DNA of 64,000 bases, from assembly GCA_013407085.1 (NCBI GenBank), contig JACCGJ010023858.1, forward strand, positions 1 through 64,000, read 5' to 3'. Source of the stretch: Atriophallophorus winterbourni (taxonomy: Eukaryota > Platyhelminthes > Trematoda > Plagiorchiida > Microphallidae). This document shows positions 20,040 through 30,689 of the stretch, piece after piece. Positions within the stretch are counted from its first letter, which is position 1; each line of letters starts with the position of its first letter. Below the pieces are notes generated by a model. That model saw only the letters and a program-made list of their open reading frames with translations. It made no database searches and had not been told where the DNA came from. The position numbers and the translations under genes were made by a program.

Positions 20040-20800
20040 GGAGTCCCACCCCGAGCCCTTAAACACAAGGCGTGGACGAGAGAGAGTTCGCCCTATCGGT
20101 GGCCGGTTGACCGCGAAGCGGTTCTACGCCCCTTTTCTGGAATTTTCCAGTTCGGAGCACGATAACCCCGTTGATAGGTTGGTGACTTCAGTTTTTGCCT
20201 GTGCACCATACCATGTCCTTGGATAGGACAGGGGCAGTGACTTTTGGAGCGGCGAGTCACATCCGCCGCGTCGTGATGTCATCATTGGATTTTTGTGGCT
20301 TTTTATAGGGAGAACGCTTGCCAGGCGAAAGCCCACCACACCCTTAGACACCACCGCCGAACCTTTCGCTGAGCTCGGAGAACCGAGCCCACCCAGCTGG
20401 CACCACGTGAAGGTATTTCGGCAAGCCAGCCTTGGCGTGGTCTTAGTTTGAACCCAATTTGAGCAGAAACAGGCGCATTCGTGGGCTTGTTAACAAGAAC
20501 CAGAAGCTTCGAAAACACAGTCCCTGTTCAGAATTTCCTGTGTCCCGAAGAAGGATGGTAAACGGCCGCGCCAGGAGAATCGGTTGGCGCGTCAATCTGG
20601 GCTGGTAAGGACCTTGTGTGACGTGACAGGCGTGTTGGAACAATTGTGCTCTTGTTGATGGTTAGGGCTACCGGGTGAGTTGGGGGCAAGCGTAGGTGGA
20701 CCAGGAAGGGTGCGCGATTCGGTGGCATCAGCGGTGGGTGGGTGCGTACCTGAGGGAAGAAAGAAAAGAAAACTCCCTGGTGCATGGGTTTATGGGCACG
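20040..20800. other. GC-richer unassigned segment, probably a repeat
   Basis: Base composition changes sharply to GC-rich, with short inverted motifs such as CCGCGAAGCGG and TTTTCTGGAATTTTCCAG. It contains no convincing long coding frame. It may be the 5' UTR of a LINE or LTR element. It ends where gypsy gag begins on the other strand. Confidence 0.4.
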
Positions 20801-20809
20801 ACCGAGTGA

Positions 20810-21448
20810 TTAGAATGAGGTATGAACCTCATTGCGTAAAGTTGCAACCTCATACAGTAGATCCGTATTGCTGCCTTTCGCTGGAATACCCTGTGTGCGT
20901 GATAGTCCTGCGGTTACTGTGGAAACATGGGCATCTGGATAGGGACGGATACATTCAGCGATGTTGTCCGCCATTTCCGCAAGCTCAGATACCGGAGTGC
21001 TTTTCGCAGCAACCAAGATGGGTTGCACGCACTCAGGTAAGCGCTGGAGCCATAGTTCCTTTAGTAAGGACTCGTCCATGTGCGATGACCCTAGCAGGCG
21101 GCGCATCTCCATTAGTATGGGAGATGGCTTTTTATTGGCGATTTCTGAGTTGCCGAACAGCTGCTGTAGCCTAGATCGTTCAGACGGAAACGTGCGAGAA
21201 ATTACGGTTTGTTTGACGATACGGTAACGGTCACCTATGGGTGCAGTCAGGACTGAGTCGCGTACCTGTAATAACACATCTGCGGGGAGTTTCTGCGTTA
21301 ATTGTGAAAACATGGCGGAGTCATCAATTATAATTTTAGAACTAAATGCAGTTTCTAAAAAATGAAACCAATACTCAGGGTCCTGTGGAATGAAGCTGGG
21401 TATTGTGATGACAGTCGAAGCCAAAATAACACGTCTAGAATCACTCAT
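20810..21448 (-). pseudogene. gag: Ty3/gypsy gag, C-terminally truncated
   Basis: The ATG at 21448 (MSDSRRVILAS) starts a 212-residue capsid-like protein. It has FIPQDPEYWFHFLETAF, then QLTQKLPADVLLQVRDSVL, YRIVKQTVISR, SERSRLQQLFGNSEIANKKP, MRRLLGSSHMDESLLKELWL and QRLPECVQPILVA. This is the gag signature of gypsy-type elements in invertebrates, ending near LYEVATLRNEV. The usual Cys knuckle and pol do not follow, because the frame runs into unrelated GC-rich DNA at about 20.81 kb. It sits directly downstream of the LTR (21592-21768) and primer-binding site in the same orientation. Gag itself has no internal stop. Confidence 0.85.
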
Positions 21449-21574
21449 GATAAACAGGAGCAATTGATGCAAATAAAATGCACGATTAAACGAGGTAAAA
21501 AGTTTACCTGAAAACTCCGATGTGAAGCAGAAAAATTTTGACGTACCGGAAAAGATACACGAAGAATGCGTGTA

Positions 21575-21591
21575 CGTCGGGCTCACCAATT
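21575..21591 (-). promoter_or_regulatory. Retroelement primer-binding site
   Basis: On the minus strand ATTGGTGAGCCCGACG begins immediately after the LTR terminal CA. TGGTGAC/GCCCGACG is a common tRNA-primer site next to gypsy LTRs. Confidence 0.65.
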
Positions 21592-21768
21592 TGTAGTAGA
21601 CCAGATTGCTACAATAATGTCCCCAAGAACTTTGGGGAAAAGGCACAGGAGAAGAACGGTTTATTGCGGTAGCCAAAACGTGTACAGAGCGTTTACGATG
21701 CACGCACGAACGAAAGTTATTAATTGTCAAGGTCAATGTTTTGATAAGGAAAAACAAGCGGTGTTACA
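21592..21768 (-). repeat. Short gypsy 5' LTR (177 bp)
   Basis: On the minus strand it begins TGTAACACCG and ends CTACTACA (TG...CA), followed by the primer-binding site and then gag. AATAAA (at 21660-21665 on the other strand) could be the polyadenylation signal at the R/U5 border. No matching 3' LTR was seen in the window. It differs from the 391-bp LTR at 26768-27158. Confidence 0.65.
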
Positions 21769-21777
21769 CTAAACAGA

Positions 21778-22430
21778 ATTTTCGTCAAGTACTCAAAACA
21801 GACGGTTCCCCGTATAATGAATACGTACATCAGACCCACAATGTAATATGCAGTTCAAGCATGGTCGCCATGGCTTAAAAAAGATGTTGCGACTTTGCAA
21901 ACAATATAACATCAAGCTACTAATCTTGTCGCTGGATTCAACCGGAAACCATAGAATTAGCGAATCAAAACACCGAATTTATTCGATTATCCATGTCGTC
22001 GGATCCGAGAGGATCTGATTTGAGTATAAAATATTTTGACTACCGCATATCACCATTATTTAATCTACGAGGCTCGCATAAGGCAAGAGCTCGCACATTG
22101 ACTCCTTCTTCCCCTCAATCGCGACTCAAGTGTAGACAACATTATTGCCGTGCGAGTTTGTTTTACTCGGAACAATCTACCCGATTATGTTGTAAACTCC
22201 CTAAATCTACAGATGTTGGAGAAGAGCCTTGAAGTCTTTCTGACCCTTATCCGTGCATCGAACAAATCTCTACGTCCTGAACCCATTAATCTGGATGTGA
22301 CATCCCACCAACCCGGATTCTTGAACTGCTCTGTAAGCAATAAAATCCCGTTTTTCCTTGTTATATTATTCGTATTTCCCACATTATTCTGTGGTTTTTT
22401 GTAAAGCCATATGCCTTTTAGACACATTCT
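21778..22430 (+). pseudogene. CR1 ORF2 C-terminal fragment with 3' UTR
   Basis: Frame fragments read RIMNTYIRPTM, stop, YAVQAWSPWLKKDVATLQTI, stop, HQATNLVAGFN, then after shifts MRVCFTRNNLPDYVVNSLNL. The 3' UTR ends GTTTTTTGTAAAGCCATATG and CCTTTTAGACACATT, close to that of element A. There are at least four nonsense codons. Confidence 0.8.
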
Positions 22431-22434
22431 CTTT

Positions 22435-22616
22435 ACACATCTCAAGCAAGTGTCTAAGTAGATTCCTTCGATAGACACAACTCCATATATCAGAATCTTA
22501 TCACGCCGTAATCTCCTTTGGGTAAATTCAAATAGGCCTAGGCGTCGCAATCTTTCGGTGTATGGAATCTTGCGAAGACCCATCACTAAGTTTGTTTTTC
22601 TCTCTTGCGTCTCCAT
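22435..22616 (-). pseudogene. CR1 ORF2 fragment in opposite orientation
   Basis: The minus strand reads NLVMGLRKIPYTERLRRLGL and then FEFTQRRLRRDKILIYGVV, equal to the part of CR1 just after the IYHRTTK block. It abuts the 3' end of the plus-strand fragment at about 22.43 kb. Confidence 0.75.
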
Positions 22617-22819
22617 GTAATAGTATTACTTCAGGGCTACTGCTAATCATATTGCTCGCAGTCTATCTTTGAATTACTAATCCACACAGTGAATCCATTT
22701 CAACCGAGCAAATCGGTGAAAAATAAGCACATTTAAGTGCTCACATCTTCCGTACTTGCAAACCACATCCAATAAACAATTGCTTCCAACTAAGATATCT
22801 TACTACTGTTCCACCATGT

Positions 22820-23110
22820 CTAGGCTCACTGAATCTAATCGTACCGTTTCTGCCTGATGGCGTTAGCCGGCTACAAATCGGTTGTGGTAATTAAGTACAA
22901 TGGAGTCGAACATTACAATGATTAATCTCAAAGGCTCGATACGAAATCACTTTATTCTTCCGTTTTTAACACTGGTTCATTAAACGAACTCTATTCAAAA
23001 GTAGCTGGCAAGTCTACCTTCGTTTGATACTTTTCAACATTTTTCATAGTTTACTGAACCTAATCTTACTGTTCCCAGCGGATGACGGTAAACATCCATA
23101 AAACGGCTGT
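22820..23110 (+). repeat. Two decayed hammerhead-repeat units
   Basis: CTGATGGCG with ATCGGTTGTGG downstream (22855-22893) and GGATGACGGTAAACATCC (about 23074-23091) sit after near-identical lead sequences (CTGAATCTAATCGTACCGTT and CTGAACCTAATCTTACTGTT), 220-240 bases apart. Both cores are mutated. Confidence 0.5.
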
Positions 23111-23704
23111 AATCGTAGAGGGATGTTAGTACACATTACCATGATGTTTCGTTTTTACAGTAAACTTGATAAATTTCTCCATCGAATATTTGTGCCATCG
23201 CATATGGCGACCGGAAAAATTACGCATTATATTCGATTGGAGTCGCGTTCGGAATTTGTTTACTTGTTCGCGAATATTGCGCAATCATTGTTCCAATCGA
23301 TTCCACTACCGGCACGGTTTCTACAGCTAACGTCCTGCTTCGCAATAGTGACTATTTGCATTCGTTCAATAGAGTTGGATTTTGTTTTGCTTACATTTCA
23401 AAATTAACGAATGAATTTCACTCAAACTCGGTTGTCGACATTCTCGTAGCAGGTCAGCAGGAGCAGTTAGATACGGTTGTATTCGTTTTTAAGAAATTGT
23501 TCAATATTCGTTCGCTTTAAGTATATTTCACAATGTGTTTAAATGAGGGGTTCGCGATCGCATATCGGTTGCGAAGTGCACCTTTCGACAGGCAGTACAT
23601 CACCCTCCGGTACACTACAAGTGCAAGAAACGCCGAAACAACCGTCAACAACAACCGCCAATTCACAAGAATTCTGGTTTCAAAAAAAGTGCATGTGACC
23701 GGCT

Positions 23705-24215
23705 CGAACCGGTAACCGGACTATACAACAAGCCATACGAGAAGAGGATTCCAACTCTGAACCTGTTTGACTTTTCGTACCGTCGTGTCAGGGGTGACTT
23801 GATCATGCTGTTCAACATTTTACATACAGTGGATCACCCACTTGAACCCCTGTTTCATCGGCAAGAAGCTCGTGGTAACAGATCTCATGGCTACAAGTTA
23901 ACTATTCCGCACTCTAGATCAAATTGTCGAAGGTTCTTTTTTGTTGTCCAAGTTTGTTTAATACGGAACTCTTTGCCTCAACATATCATTTGTGCATCAA
24001 GCGTGAACATGTTCAAGGCTGAACTAGACAAGTATATATTGACCAAATTCAAACTCGCACCTGAATACATAAGCTGATTTTCCGTATTGATAAGACATTC
24101 GCGTTGTTTATATGCATTCCCTATAGTTTTAATCTATGGTTACTGTAAATTATTTGCTTTTCAGTTCATTAAAACTTTAGATTGCTTTGAATTACTTTGA
24201 ATTGCAGACATATGT
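23705..24215 (+). pseudogene. CR1 ORF2 C-terminal fragment with 3' UTR
   Basis: A clean frame runs from GLYNKPYEKRIPTLNLFDF through RRVRGDLIMLFNILHTVDHP, LTIPHSRSNCRRFFFVVQVC and FKAELDKYILTKFKL to a stop at 24077. The 3' UTR ends near 24215 in GCTTTGAATTACTTTGAATT, a tail related to those of elements B and C. It is 5' truncated, with no RT domain. Confidence 0.85.
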
Positions 24216-25124
24216 CAAATGGACTAGGAGTCCATTGTATGAAATAGTTGTGCCTCAGTTTCTTTGGTAAATATTCTCAATCAGTTTGATCCCAAAAATC
24301 ACTCTCCGTCAACGTATAAAAAGCTGTTTCCCAAAGTGATCTTGAAATAACAATTTATTTGCACCCCAATTATAGAGATTGATTGAACCAAAGTGAGCGC
24401 TGTTTTATAACACATTGATTGATAGTTTCTAGAATAATACCAATCAATAACGTTTTATGCGTTGTTTAATGTTCCAACAAAATAGAGTACAAGGCTATTT
24501 TACTGGTTAGAAGCAGTGTCGAAGTTTCAAACCATCATTTATTCGTACTACTTTAGTTTTCTTAGAACAGGGCATCACACCAGTAACGAAAGTTTTTAAA
24601 TAATCGATTAGAGCAGTTTCAGTAACGTTTCGCTTTCACTGGAAGAGGATTAGACGAAGAACATCGGTACCTATTAAAGCATATGCAATACGTCAAGCTT
24701 TACCGAACGAGCCCAAGGTGTGAAGGATTTGACAAACGTCACAGACAGTTTGGGGGAAATGTTGTGGTCACGTTATTTGCCTATAAAACTTAGGTGTCTT
24801 TTATTCCTGTTCTTGTTCGTAATATACGCGTTGGCCCATTAGCGTTATTTTGTGTTGTGTGTTTCGTGTGCGAGCGTGATGAACATTGGAAATGCTAAGC
24901 TATGGGGAGAAGTGGGATAAAAATCGAATTCCGGAGGTGACGTAGTTGAAGTTGCATCGAGTGTTTTATCGAAGCCTGTGTACACAATGGCAGGATAGAA
25001 AAGGCGATTTGAGCTTGGTTGTCTTGGCTCAATTTTCATCCCCTTACCCCAACAATATGAATCGAGTGACGTGATAAGGAATGAAATAATATTTATTGAA
25101 GATTAAATTGGATAACGATGGTGA
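24216..25124. other. Unassigned, one hammerhead-like remnant
   Basis: At 24605-24670 (-) AGCGAAACGTTACTG and CTGCTCTAATCGATT match the 3' half of the PLE-type hammerhead repeat, with the CTGACGA half lost. Nothing else was recognised. Confidence 0.4.
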
Positions 25125-25990
25125 AAACTGGATGAATCGCATCGACTACTCAACTGTGTATTCACGGGAATTCAATTTACCGAATAAATTAAATTTGACG
25201 TCTGCCTGGCATTCTTGGACGTTTAATTAAGATGGACAAGTGAAGGAAATTTAGATGTCAGTGTCTACAGTAAGACCACACACATGGATCAAACCTTGAA
25301 CTTCCACAGCACGCACCAGATCAACCATGAACGCAGCTGCGTAAGAAATCTATTCAAAACGGCAACAATACATTGCAGCACATGGGAACTAAGAAGGCTT
25401 AAAGAAGAATTCATTTCAATGTGTTCTAGAATAAGCTTCGCACTACGCAATAGGGTCAATCGTACCCAATAAAGAAACGATGATGAAGATAGAGTCATAC
25501 GCGCTCTTCCGTATGTTCATAATATATCAGAATTAGTGGCCCAGGTCCTTCAGTCATTTTGAATAAACTTCTGGCTCTAACCCACTTCAACAATACGAAA
25601 GACAGAATGACAAAAGAGTAAAAATCAAATATTGTCTACAAGATCACGTACAGATATTGCGAGACGAGTTACATCGAATAAACTGGTCGCAAGCTGAGCA
25701 CGAGACTACATGAACACCGCTTAGCCGTACGAAGACGGCCCAAGGTCATTAATTTCAATACATGTTGACCAATTCCAACACCAATTCGATTCGGACAATG
25801 CAAAGATTTTAGAAAAAGGAAACAACCGGCGTGCCCGAAAATTCATCGAAGCATGGCACATAACAATGACATCAATTAACCAGCACCTCCAATTGGCTGC
25901 AACCTGTGGACCCATGAAAACCAGGGGGGGGCAAAGAAAGCGAAATACGAATTCAACCAACCACAGAGACTGATGGTGAACGGACGGACA
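25125..25990 (+). pseudogene. Penelope-like element fragment (RT end and GIY-YIG region)
   Basis: Pieces in three frames line up with PLE proteins: LAFLDV and LDVSVYSKTTHT, then LNFHSTHQINHERSCVRNLF (the conserved LNF.S.H....KR.VV block), then CRYCETSYIE, stop, TGRKLSTRLHEHRLAVRRR, then FQHQFDSDNAKILEKGNNRR. The Arg..EH pattern is the GIY-YIG nuclease helix. It contains several frameshifts and stops and is ancient. PLE-type hammerhead remnants lie on both sides (24605-24670 and 26505-26765), but on the minus strand. Confidence 0.75.
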
Positions 25991-26504
25991 TAACCTATAT
26001 AAACCAATAAATACCAATTACAAGTCACTTCGAAAGAGGTTTTATTCATGTTGTCATCTAGCTTGATGACGAAATGTGCAACTACAACTACACAGGCTCG
26101 GTGAACACCATCCACATCCTGAGCTCTGTATGTTCTTCAATATTTCGAAGGTGATGATACAGCATTATGCATAGTTATTTTAGTGAAAAAGCAAGTACAT
26201 TAACAAATACCGAAGACAGTATAGATACCAAATATTGTTCGAAACATCCACAAGTTCAATAAAGGGCAATCCTTCAACATTCTGATCGTTAAATATACGT
26301 GTGCAATGACAGTATCAATTGATGCCGACTGCATGATTTCTTCAAAATTTGGGTCGAAATGAAAAATATTACGATATGCTGTTAAAAATTATCATATAAT
26401 TTACATACGTTCACGATTTATTTATTCATGTACAAGGTATTTTAGATGTTCCATTAAAGAAATATTGCCAGCGCATACAGCAATTTTATAAATAGATTTG
26501 AAAA

Positions 26505-26765
26505 ATGAAGTGGAAATTTGCAATGAATCGGATAGAGCAGGGAGTTTGGTAACGTTTTGCTTTTGAACACAATCTTCGTCAGAACACGGGTGTCTTTATG
26601 AACAAGGTTCAGGTTTAAATGGAGCTTATTAAGAGCCAATTGAACCGAGTTAAACATCCACACCTGAAAACGGAAAATCTTTGGCGAGCTACGGAAATAA
26701 ACAATTTAGGGATTAACGCAACATGTGGGGTGTGTGCTCAATTGTCTTGATCTCACCTGCTATAT
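26505..26765 (-). repeat. Copy of the hammerhead-bearing insertion repeat (PLE terminal-type)
   Basis: It matches 3212-3475 across its length: TTTGCAATGAATCGG, GGTAACGTTTTGC, the CTTCGTCAGA core (minus strand CTGACGAAG), GGTTCAGGTTTAAATGG, TTAGGGAT and CAATTGTCTTGATCTC. GAAAC is mutated to AAAAC, so the ribozyme should be dead. Confidence 0.7.
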
Positions 26766-26767
26766 AC

Positions 26768-27158
26768 TGGATTCGAGAGACAGTTGTGTCAGGTGATCAA
26801 CTAGATGATACGAGAGGCCAAGCCCACCGAGACACAGAAAAGAACAACACAGGATGGTTATGAAATGACCAAGCCGAGACTCAGAACACCGGTTCACGGA
26901 TCCCAGAGCTGAACAAAGTGGGTGTTTATATAGAGAACAGAAAGCGGTGTTCGAAGTAAGCGGTAAAGTAGTCCGTGCCGACAACGCATGTTCGGATAAA
27001 CGAACGGCACCATATCTGCATCAGATTGTGCAAATATATAGTTCGGATAAGGACATTGAAGCGTACGGTTACAAAATGTCACAGCATACATCCGCGCTGT
27101 TCGGATAAGGACATTACCGAGGTCGCACGTGTCTTGGGTGAGGTCGCCTCACCCAACA
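26768..27158 (-). repeat. Gypsy 3' LTR (about 391 bp)
   Basis: On the minus strand it begins TGTTGGGTGAGG and ends near CTCTCGAATCCA. A TATATAAA box lies at 26925-26932. The first bases form a perfect hairpin (27134-27156: 10-bp arms, 3-base loop). The pol stop codon at 27149-27151 lies inside its start, as in many gypsy elements. It is bounded on the left by the PLE-type repeat. The right border is firm; the left border is an estimate. Confidence 0.65.
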
Positions 27159-28199
27159 CCTCCCCTCGTAAAACATTCGTACTTTGTCCTCCTACGGTCA
27201 ACCTGTAACCTGTTTGCTGGTTTGTGAATTCTCTTGTGTCGCGTGAGTTCAATTGGATTTGATGTTTTGGTGGTTTCTGTGGTTTGAACGGGTAATGCAA
27301 ATGTGTCCAGTAATATATCCAGTGGGACGTTAACATCAACCGGAGGTTTGCATTGAGGATTGGTAGCTGCTGGACGTAATTGGTTGCGATAGCCTACCCA
27401 TACACCATCTGGAACGGTCACGTCATAGCGAACCGAACCTCGAAGATTAGTGATTCATCCGTAAACCCAAGGGGTCCTGTTCGGGCGATGGTCACGTGCC
27501 CAAACATACGTCCCATTAATTAGTGGCGAACTGTTTCTCACAGAACGTTCTTCTTGGTCTTGAGTTTGAGTTGGTAACATACTCGTTAGAGTTGCACGCA
27601 ATTTACGCTCCATGAGGACTTCTGCTGGCGATGCTAGTCAGGCAAACCTGGATGCGGTGCTGACTGGTAGACCAGTAGAAACCGTTGAAGCAGTTCCATA
27701 GTTGTCCCCTCCCAACGCGCTTCTAAGAGTGTTCGTTTGAAGATGTCAAGAAAGCGTTCTGCTTGACCGTTTGATTGGGGCTGATAGGGCGGAGACCGGA
27801 GGTAATTATAATTGTGTGCTCTACAGAACTGTTCAGAACTGGTGGAGGAAAATCGCGAACCGTTGTCGGAAACGATGGTGTTTGGTAAGTTGTGTTGACT
27901 GAAGATTCGCTTCAGTGCATTGATGGTAGCGGTTGCATTTAACGGGTTTACAAGAGGGATTTCTGGCCATTTTTAATGAGCGTCAACCACAATGAGATAG
28001 GATATATTATCGATTGGACCGGCGAAATTTAAGTGTACTCGATCTTAGGTTTGGGTTGTGGGTGGCCATGGAATTGGTTGTTGACGCGGGGGAGATTTCG
28101 CAGTTTGTTGGCATCCAGAGCAAGAACAAACCACAGTTTCGATATCTTGGTCGATGCCCGGCCACAACACGTGAGATCTTGCGATTCCTTTCATTTGAC
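27149..28199 (-). pseudogene. pol: Ty3/gypsy pol: integrase to C-terminus, broken
   Basis: In reading order: GQMKGIARSHVLWPGIDQDI then VVCSCSGCQQTAKSPPR (zinc-binding HHCC end), DRVHLNFAGPIDNISYLIVV (first catalytic Asp region), a TAA inside the DAH.KWPEIP block, LPNTIVSDNGSRFSS (second Asp), YLRSPPYQPQSNGQAERFLD (Glu), and RWEGTTMELLQRFL. A later stop follows, then DGVWVGYRNQLRP and a Lys/Arg-rich tail ending in the LTR. Integrase inserts the cDNA into the host genome. There are at least three nonsense or frameshift lesions. RT and RNase H are missing from this strand, which is cut at about 28.2 kb. Confidence 0.85.
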
Positions 28200-28498
28200 C
28201 GATTCCGGGGTGCCCCAGACCCGGAGAACATTCGGACTATACAGGAAAAGCCAGCTTCGAAAGACCAAGTGGCGTTTCGCTCTGTTCTTGGACTGATTAG
28301 TAATTATAGCCTATTCCTACCCTCCTTACACAACATTCGAGCGCCTCTCAATCGCCTTTTTGAAAAAGATCATAAATGGTCATGGGATTCAGAATGTACA
28401 GCCACCTTCACCCAATTGAAAGTAATGCTGTCATCAGACCTACTGCTCACTTACTATGACCCACGACTACTGATTACTGTTGCTGAATTACTTTTACC
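28200..28498 (+). pseudogene. pol: Ty3/gypsy RT thumb / RNase H start, opposite orientation
   Basis: The plus strand reads PDPENIRTIQEKPASKDQVA, FRSVLGLISNYSLFLPSLHN, IRAPLNRLFEKDHKWSWDSE and LKVMLSSDLLLTYYDPRLLI, the classic gypsy connection between RT and RNase H. It is open for about 95 codons and then degenerates at ITVAELLLP, where the RNase H DAS motif would follow. It abuts the minus-strand integrase at about 28.2 kb, so the two parts of pol point away from each other. Confidence 0.85.
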
Positions 28499-28639
28499 AT
28501 AAATAACATCCAAGTTTTCCTGTTCGATCCAGTAAAATCGATTGATTTTTCCTTATTTTCACTATGGCTCGCACTCTCTACCACGTCAAAAATATTTGTA
28601 CAACTGGAACGATAATATTTTGAATCAACATAAAGTGTT

Positions 28640-28985
28640 CAAAGATTGTGAATCGCGGTACTGATTTGTGTCTATATGAATTTCATTTGAGTAATACTTG
28701 GCATTTTATTAGCTGTCACCGATATTTTTATTATATATGTAACTGTTTCCTTAGGAATGCACTCTCGAAACTATTGTTACGGCTCCAATCGTTGAAATAT
28801 TCATTCGAAATTTGGACACGTATTTCCTGCATAACGATTTGAGGACACCTGTGTATTAACTCATGGTATGGATTTAACTTGACTGTACATGACATTACAT
28901 GATTATGTTTTTTTTTCATTTTCGTGAACGTATATTTACTATGCAATGGTAATTGTGTGTCGATTTGCTTTTTGTCACCAGAAAT
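28640..28985 (+). pseudogene. CR1 ORF2 C-terminal fragment
   Basis: HRYFYYICNCFLRNALS, then after a one-base shift ETIVTAPIVEIFIRNLDTYF and LHNDLRTPVY, close to the copy at 13.0 kb. The 3' UTR ends TTTGTCACCAGAAATCCTTG, the same tail type as at 12.93 and 39.29 kb. Confidence 0.75.
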
Positions 28986-28989
28986 CCTT

Positions 28990-30120
28990 GAATCATGGAT
29001 TTTGTTGCTTTTATTTATTCATTTTTTATTTATTCATGCAATTATCTCAATGAAATGGAATGATTATTAGGAAAAAGCGTAAGCGATCGATACGGGAGAA
29101 ATTAATTTGTCAAGAACGTTTTCTTCGCCTCCTCAAGGAATCTGCATCATTTGAACTACTACAGCGAAAACGATTGCACACGAGGTGTGAGCTGCTTCCC
29201 GTGTCATGCTAGCATGATTGATTGTACTCGCTTCAGCTAAAATAAAAATGGATAGAGATTACAACAATATAACAAAAATAATGTGGTTTTGATAGACACG
29301 TTCACATAGTGAATAGTAGTCTACTGTTAAAGCGCGCCATTTCATTACGGCCATCCCACATTGGATATGCCGTGATCATTTAAAATTGTTTAACATTTAT
29401 TCGCTGTTATAAAAAAACTCTCTAAAAATCGTACAACATCCCCGATTTAATGAGTAGTAATAATATGGAATCGAAAATTCGGTGAGTGTGCACAAGTGAA
29501 AAGTTGTTCTCAAGTCTTTTTTCACTTTCTGTGCGCATGTTTTGGGCTCATCCTAACGGAGATTAATTCTATATAAATGTGGATTAGGATACCACGTTCA
29601 ACGGAGTTGACCTTAAACAATATGTGAGATTCCATCCTCGTTTTAAGGCTCAAATATTTCGGTGATGCTATCTTCATCGAGTTATTTTACGCAACGTGAA
29701 ACATTTTAACGAACACCAAAGTGAGGCAGGTAAAAATAAACCAAATAATTCCTACACAAAAATGATTAACAAATAAATACAGTGCTATTTCGTATAACGA
29801 ACGAATCTCTTCATTGAAAATTATAAAGCCGTGTGGATAATCAATTGCGGTAAATGCAGTCCAATTGCTCATATACTCACAAGTATACACACTCCTTGCT
29901 ACGGACTCAGAATTCAGAAGTCAAACATTTGATTTTGGTAGAATAAGCAAACAGTTCAATTAAAACTACAAGATGACGCGGCAAGAGAATTAAAAGCGGC
30001 ATTAACTTTTCAGAGTTAAAAGTTTTCGTATGTCCCCAAATGTTGGTAATACGAAGATCAAGTGGATGTATTGTACATAAATTTCAACATTGAAACCCCG
30101 GTTAGTTTCATACTGCATAC
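28990..30120. other. No gene found
   Basis: AT-rich sequence. The short ORFs show no family resemblance, and no repeat of the window's families was recognised. Confidence 0.45.
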
Positions 30121-30124
30121 CCAG

Positions 30125-30340
30125 GTGTCGTGTAAACTCACGTTCGCACATCATTGCCGAACAATACATGTTAAAGCGTGGGACTACAATGGTGATGATC
30201 GTGGGTTTGAGTCCCAAACGAGGCAGGGGATATGCATTGCTAATAATCCTCGATAAGAGCGAAACTCGAGTCAAGTACTTCAATTATGGTCAAATCCATT
30301 TTGTGAATATTTCAAAAGACTTGGTACTGAGAGTAGTCAC
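30125..30340 (+). repeat. tRNA-like SINE, copy 1
   Basis: A B-box-like GGGTTTGAGTCCC lies at 30203-30215. The SINE body follows (GGATATGCA, GAGCGAAACTCGAGTCAA, TTTTGTGAATATTT). The same order recurs at 42187-42420 (-) and 42440-42690 (+). Confidence 0.65.
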
Positions 30341-30655
30341 AAAAGTGTATAATAAAACCTGCCGTATGACGGGTCTGCTAAAAATGAATATTCAGGATTT
30401 TGACGTTCGAAACCTTACTACAGTTAATTAAGACGTATTTACGTATGTACGTTTTGCTATGAGATATTCTATCCAAGCTTGGGCACCATGGCTGAAGAAG
30501 GACATTGAACTAACTGGTAGGATTTATCATTGTGCGACAAATTGGAGTTCCGCAAGGCTCGGTGCTTGGACTACTTATATTCTTGGTGTATATGCACCTT
30601 ATTTCGTTGGTCCCAGACAAATGAGTTACCATTTAACCCTGGGATATGTAAAATG
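30340..30655 (+). pseudogene. CR1 RT fragment, rearranged
   Basis: VYNKTCRMTGLLK and then TYVRFAMRYSIQAWAPWLKK, DIELTGRIYHCATN belong to the CR1 C-terminal region. At about 30.535 kb the sequence jumps back to the upstream motif B (GVPQGSVLGLLIFLVYMHL). Two non-adjacent parts of one ORF2 are therefore joined out of order. Confidence 0.7.
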
Positions 30656-30689
30656 ACCCATGCTTAGAAAATCTTTGTACCACGCGTAT

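Noticed and set aside
26041..26070. CTTGATGACGAAA as a hammerhead core
   Set aside because: The core box would be TTGATGA with no stem II between it and GAAA, so it cannot fold as a hammerhead.
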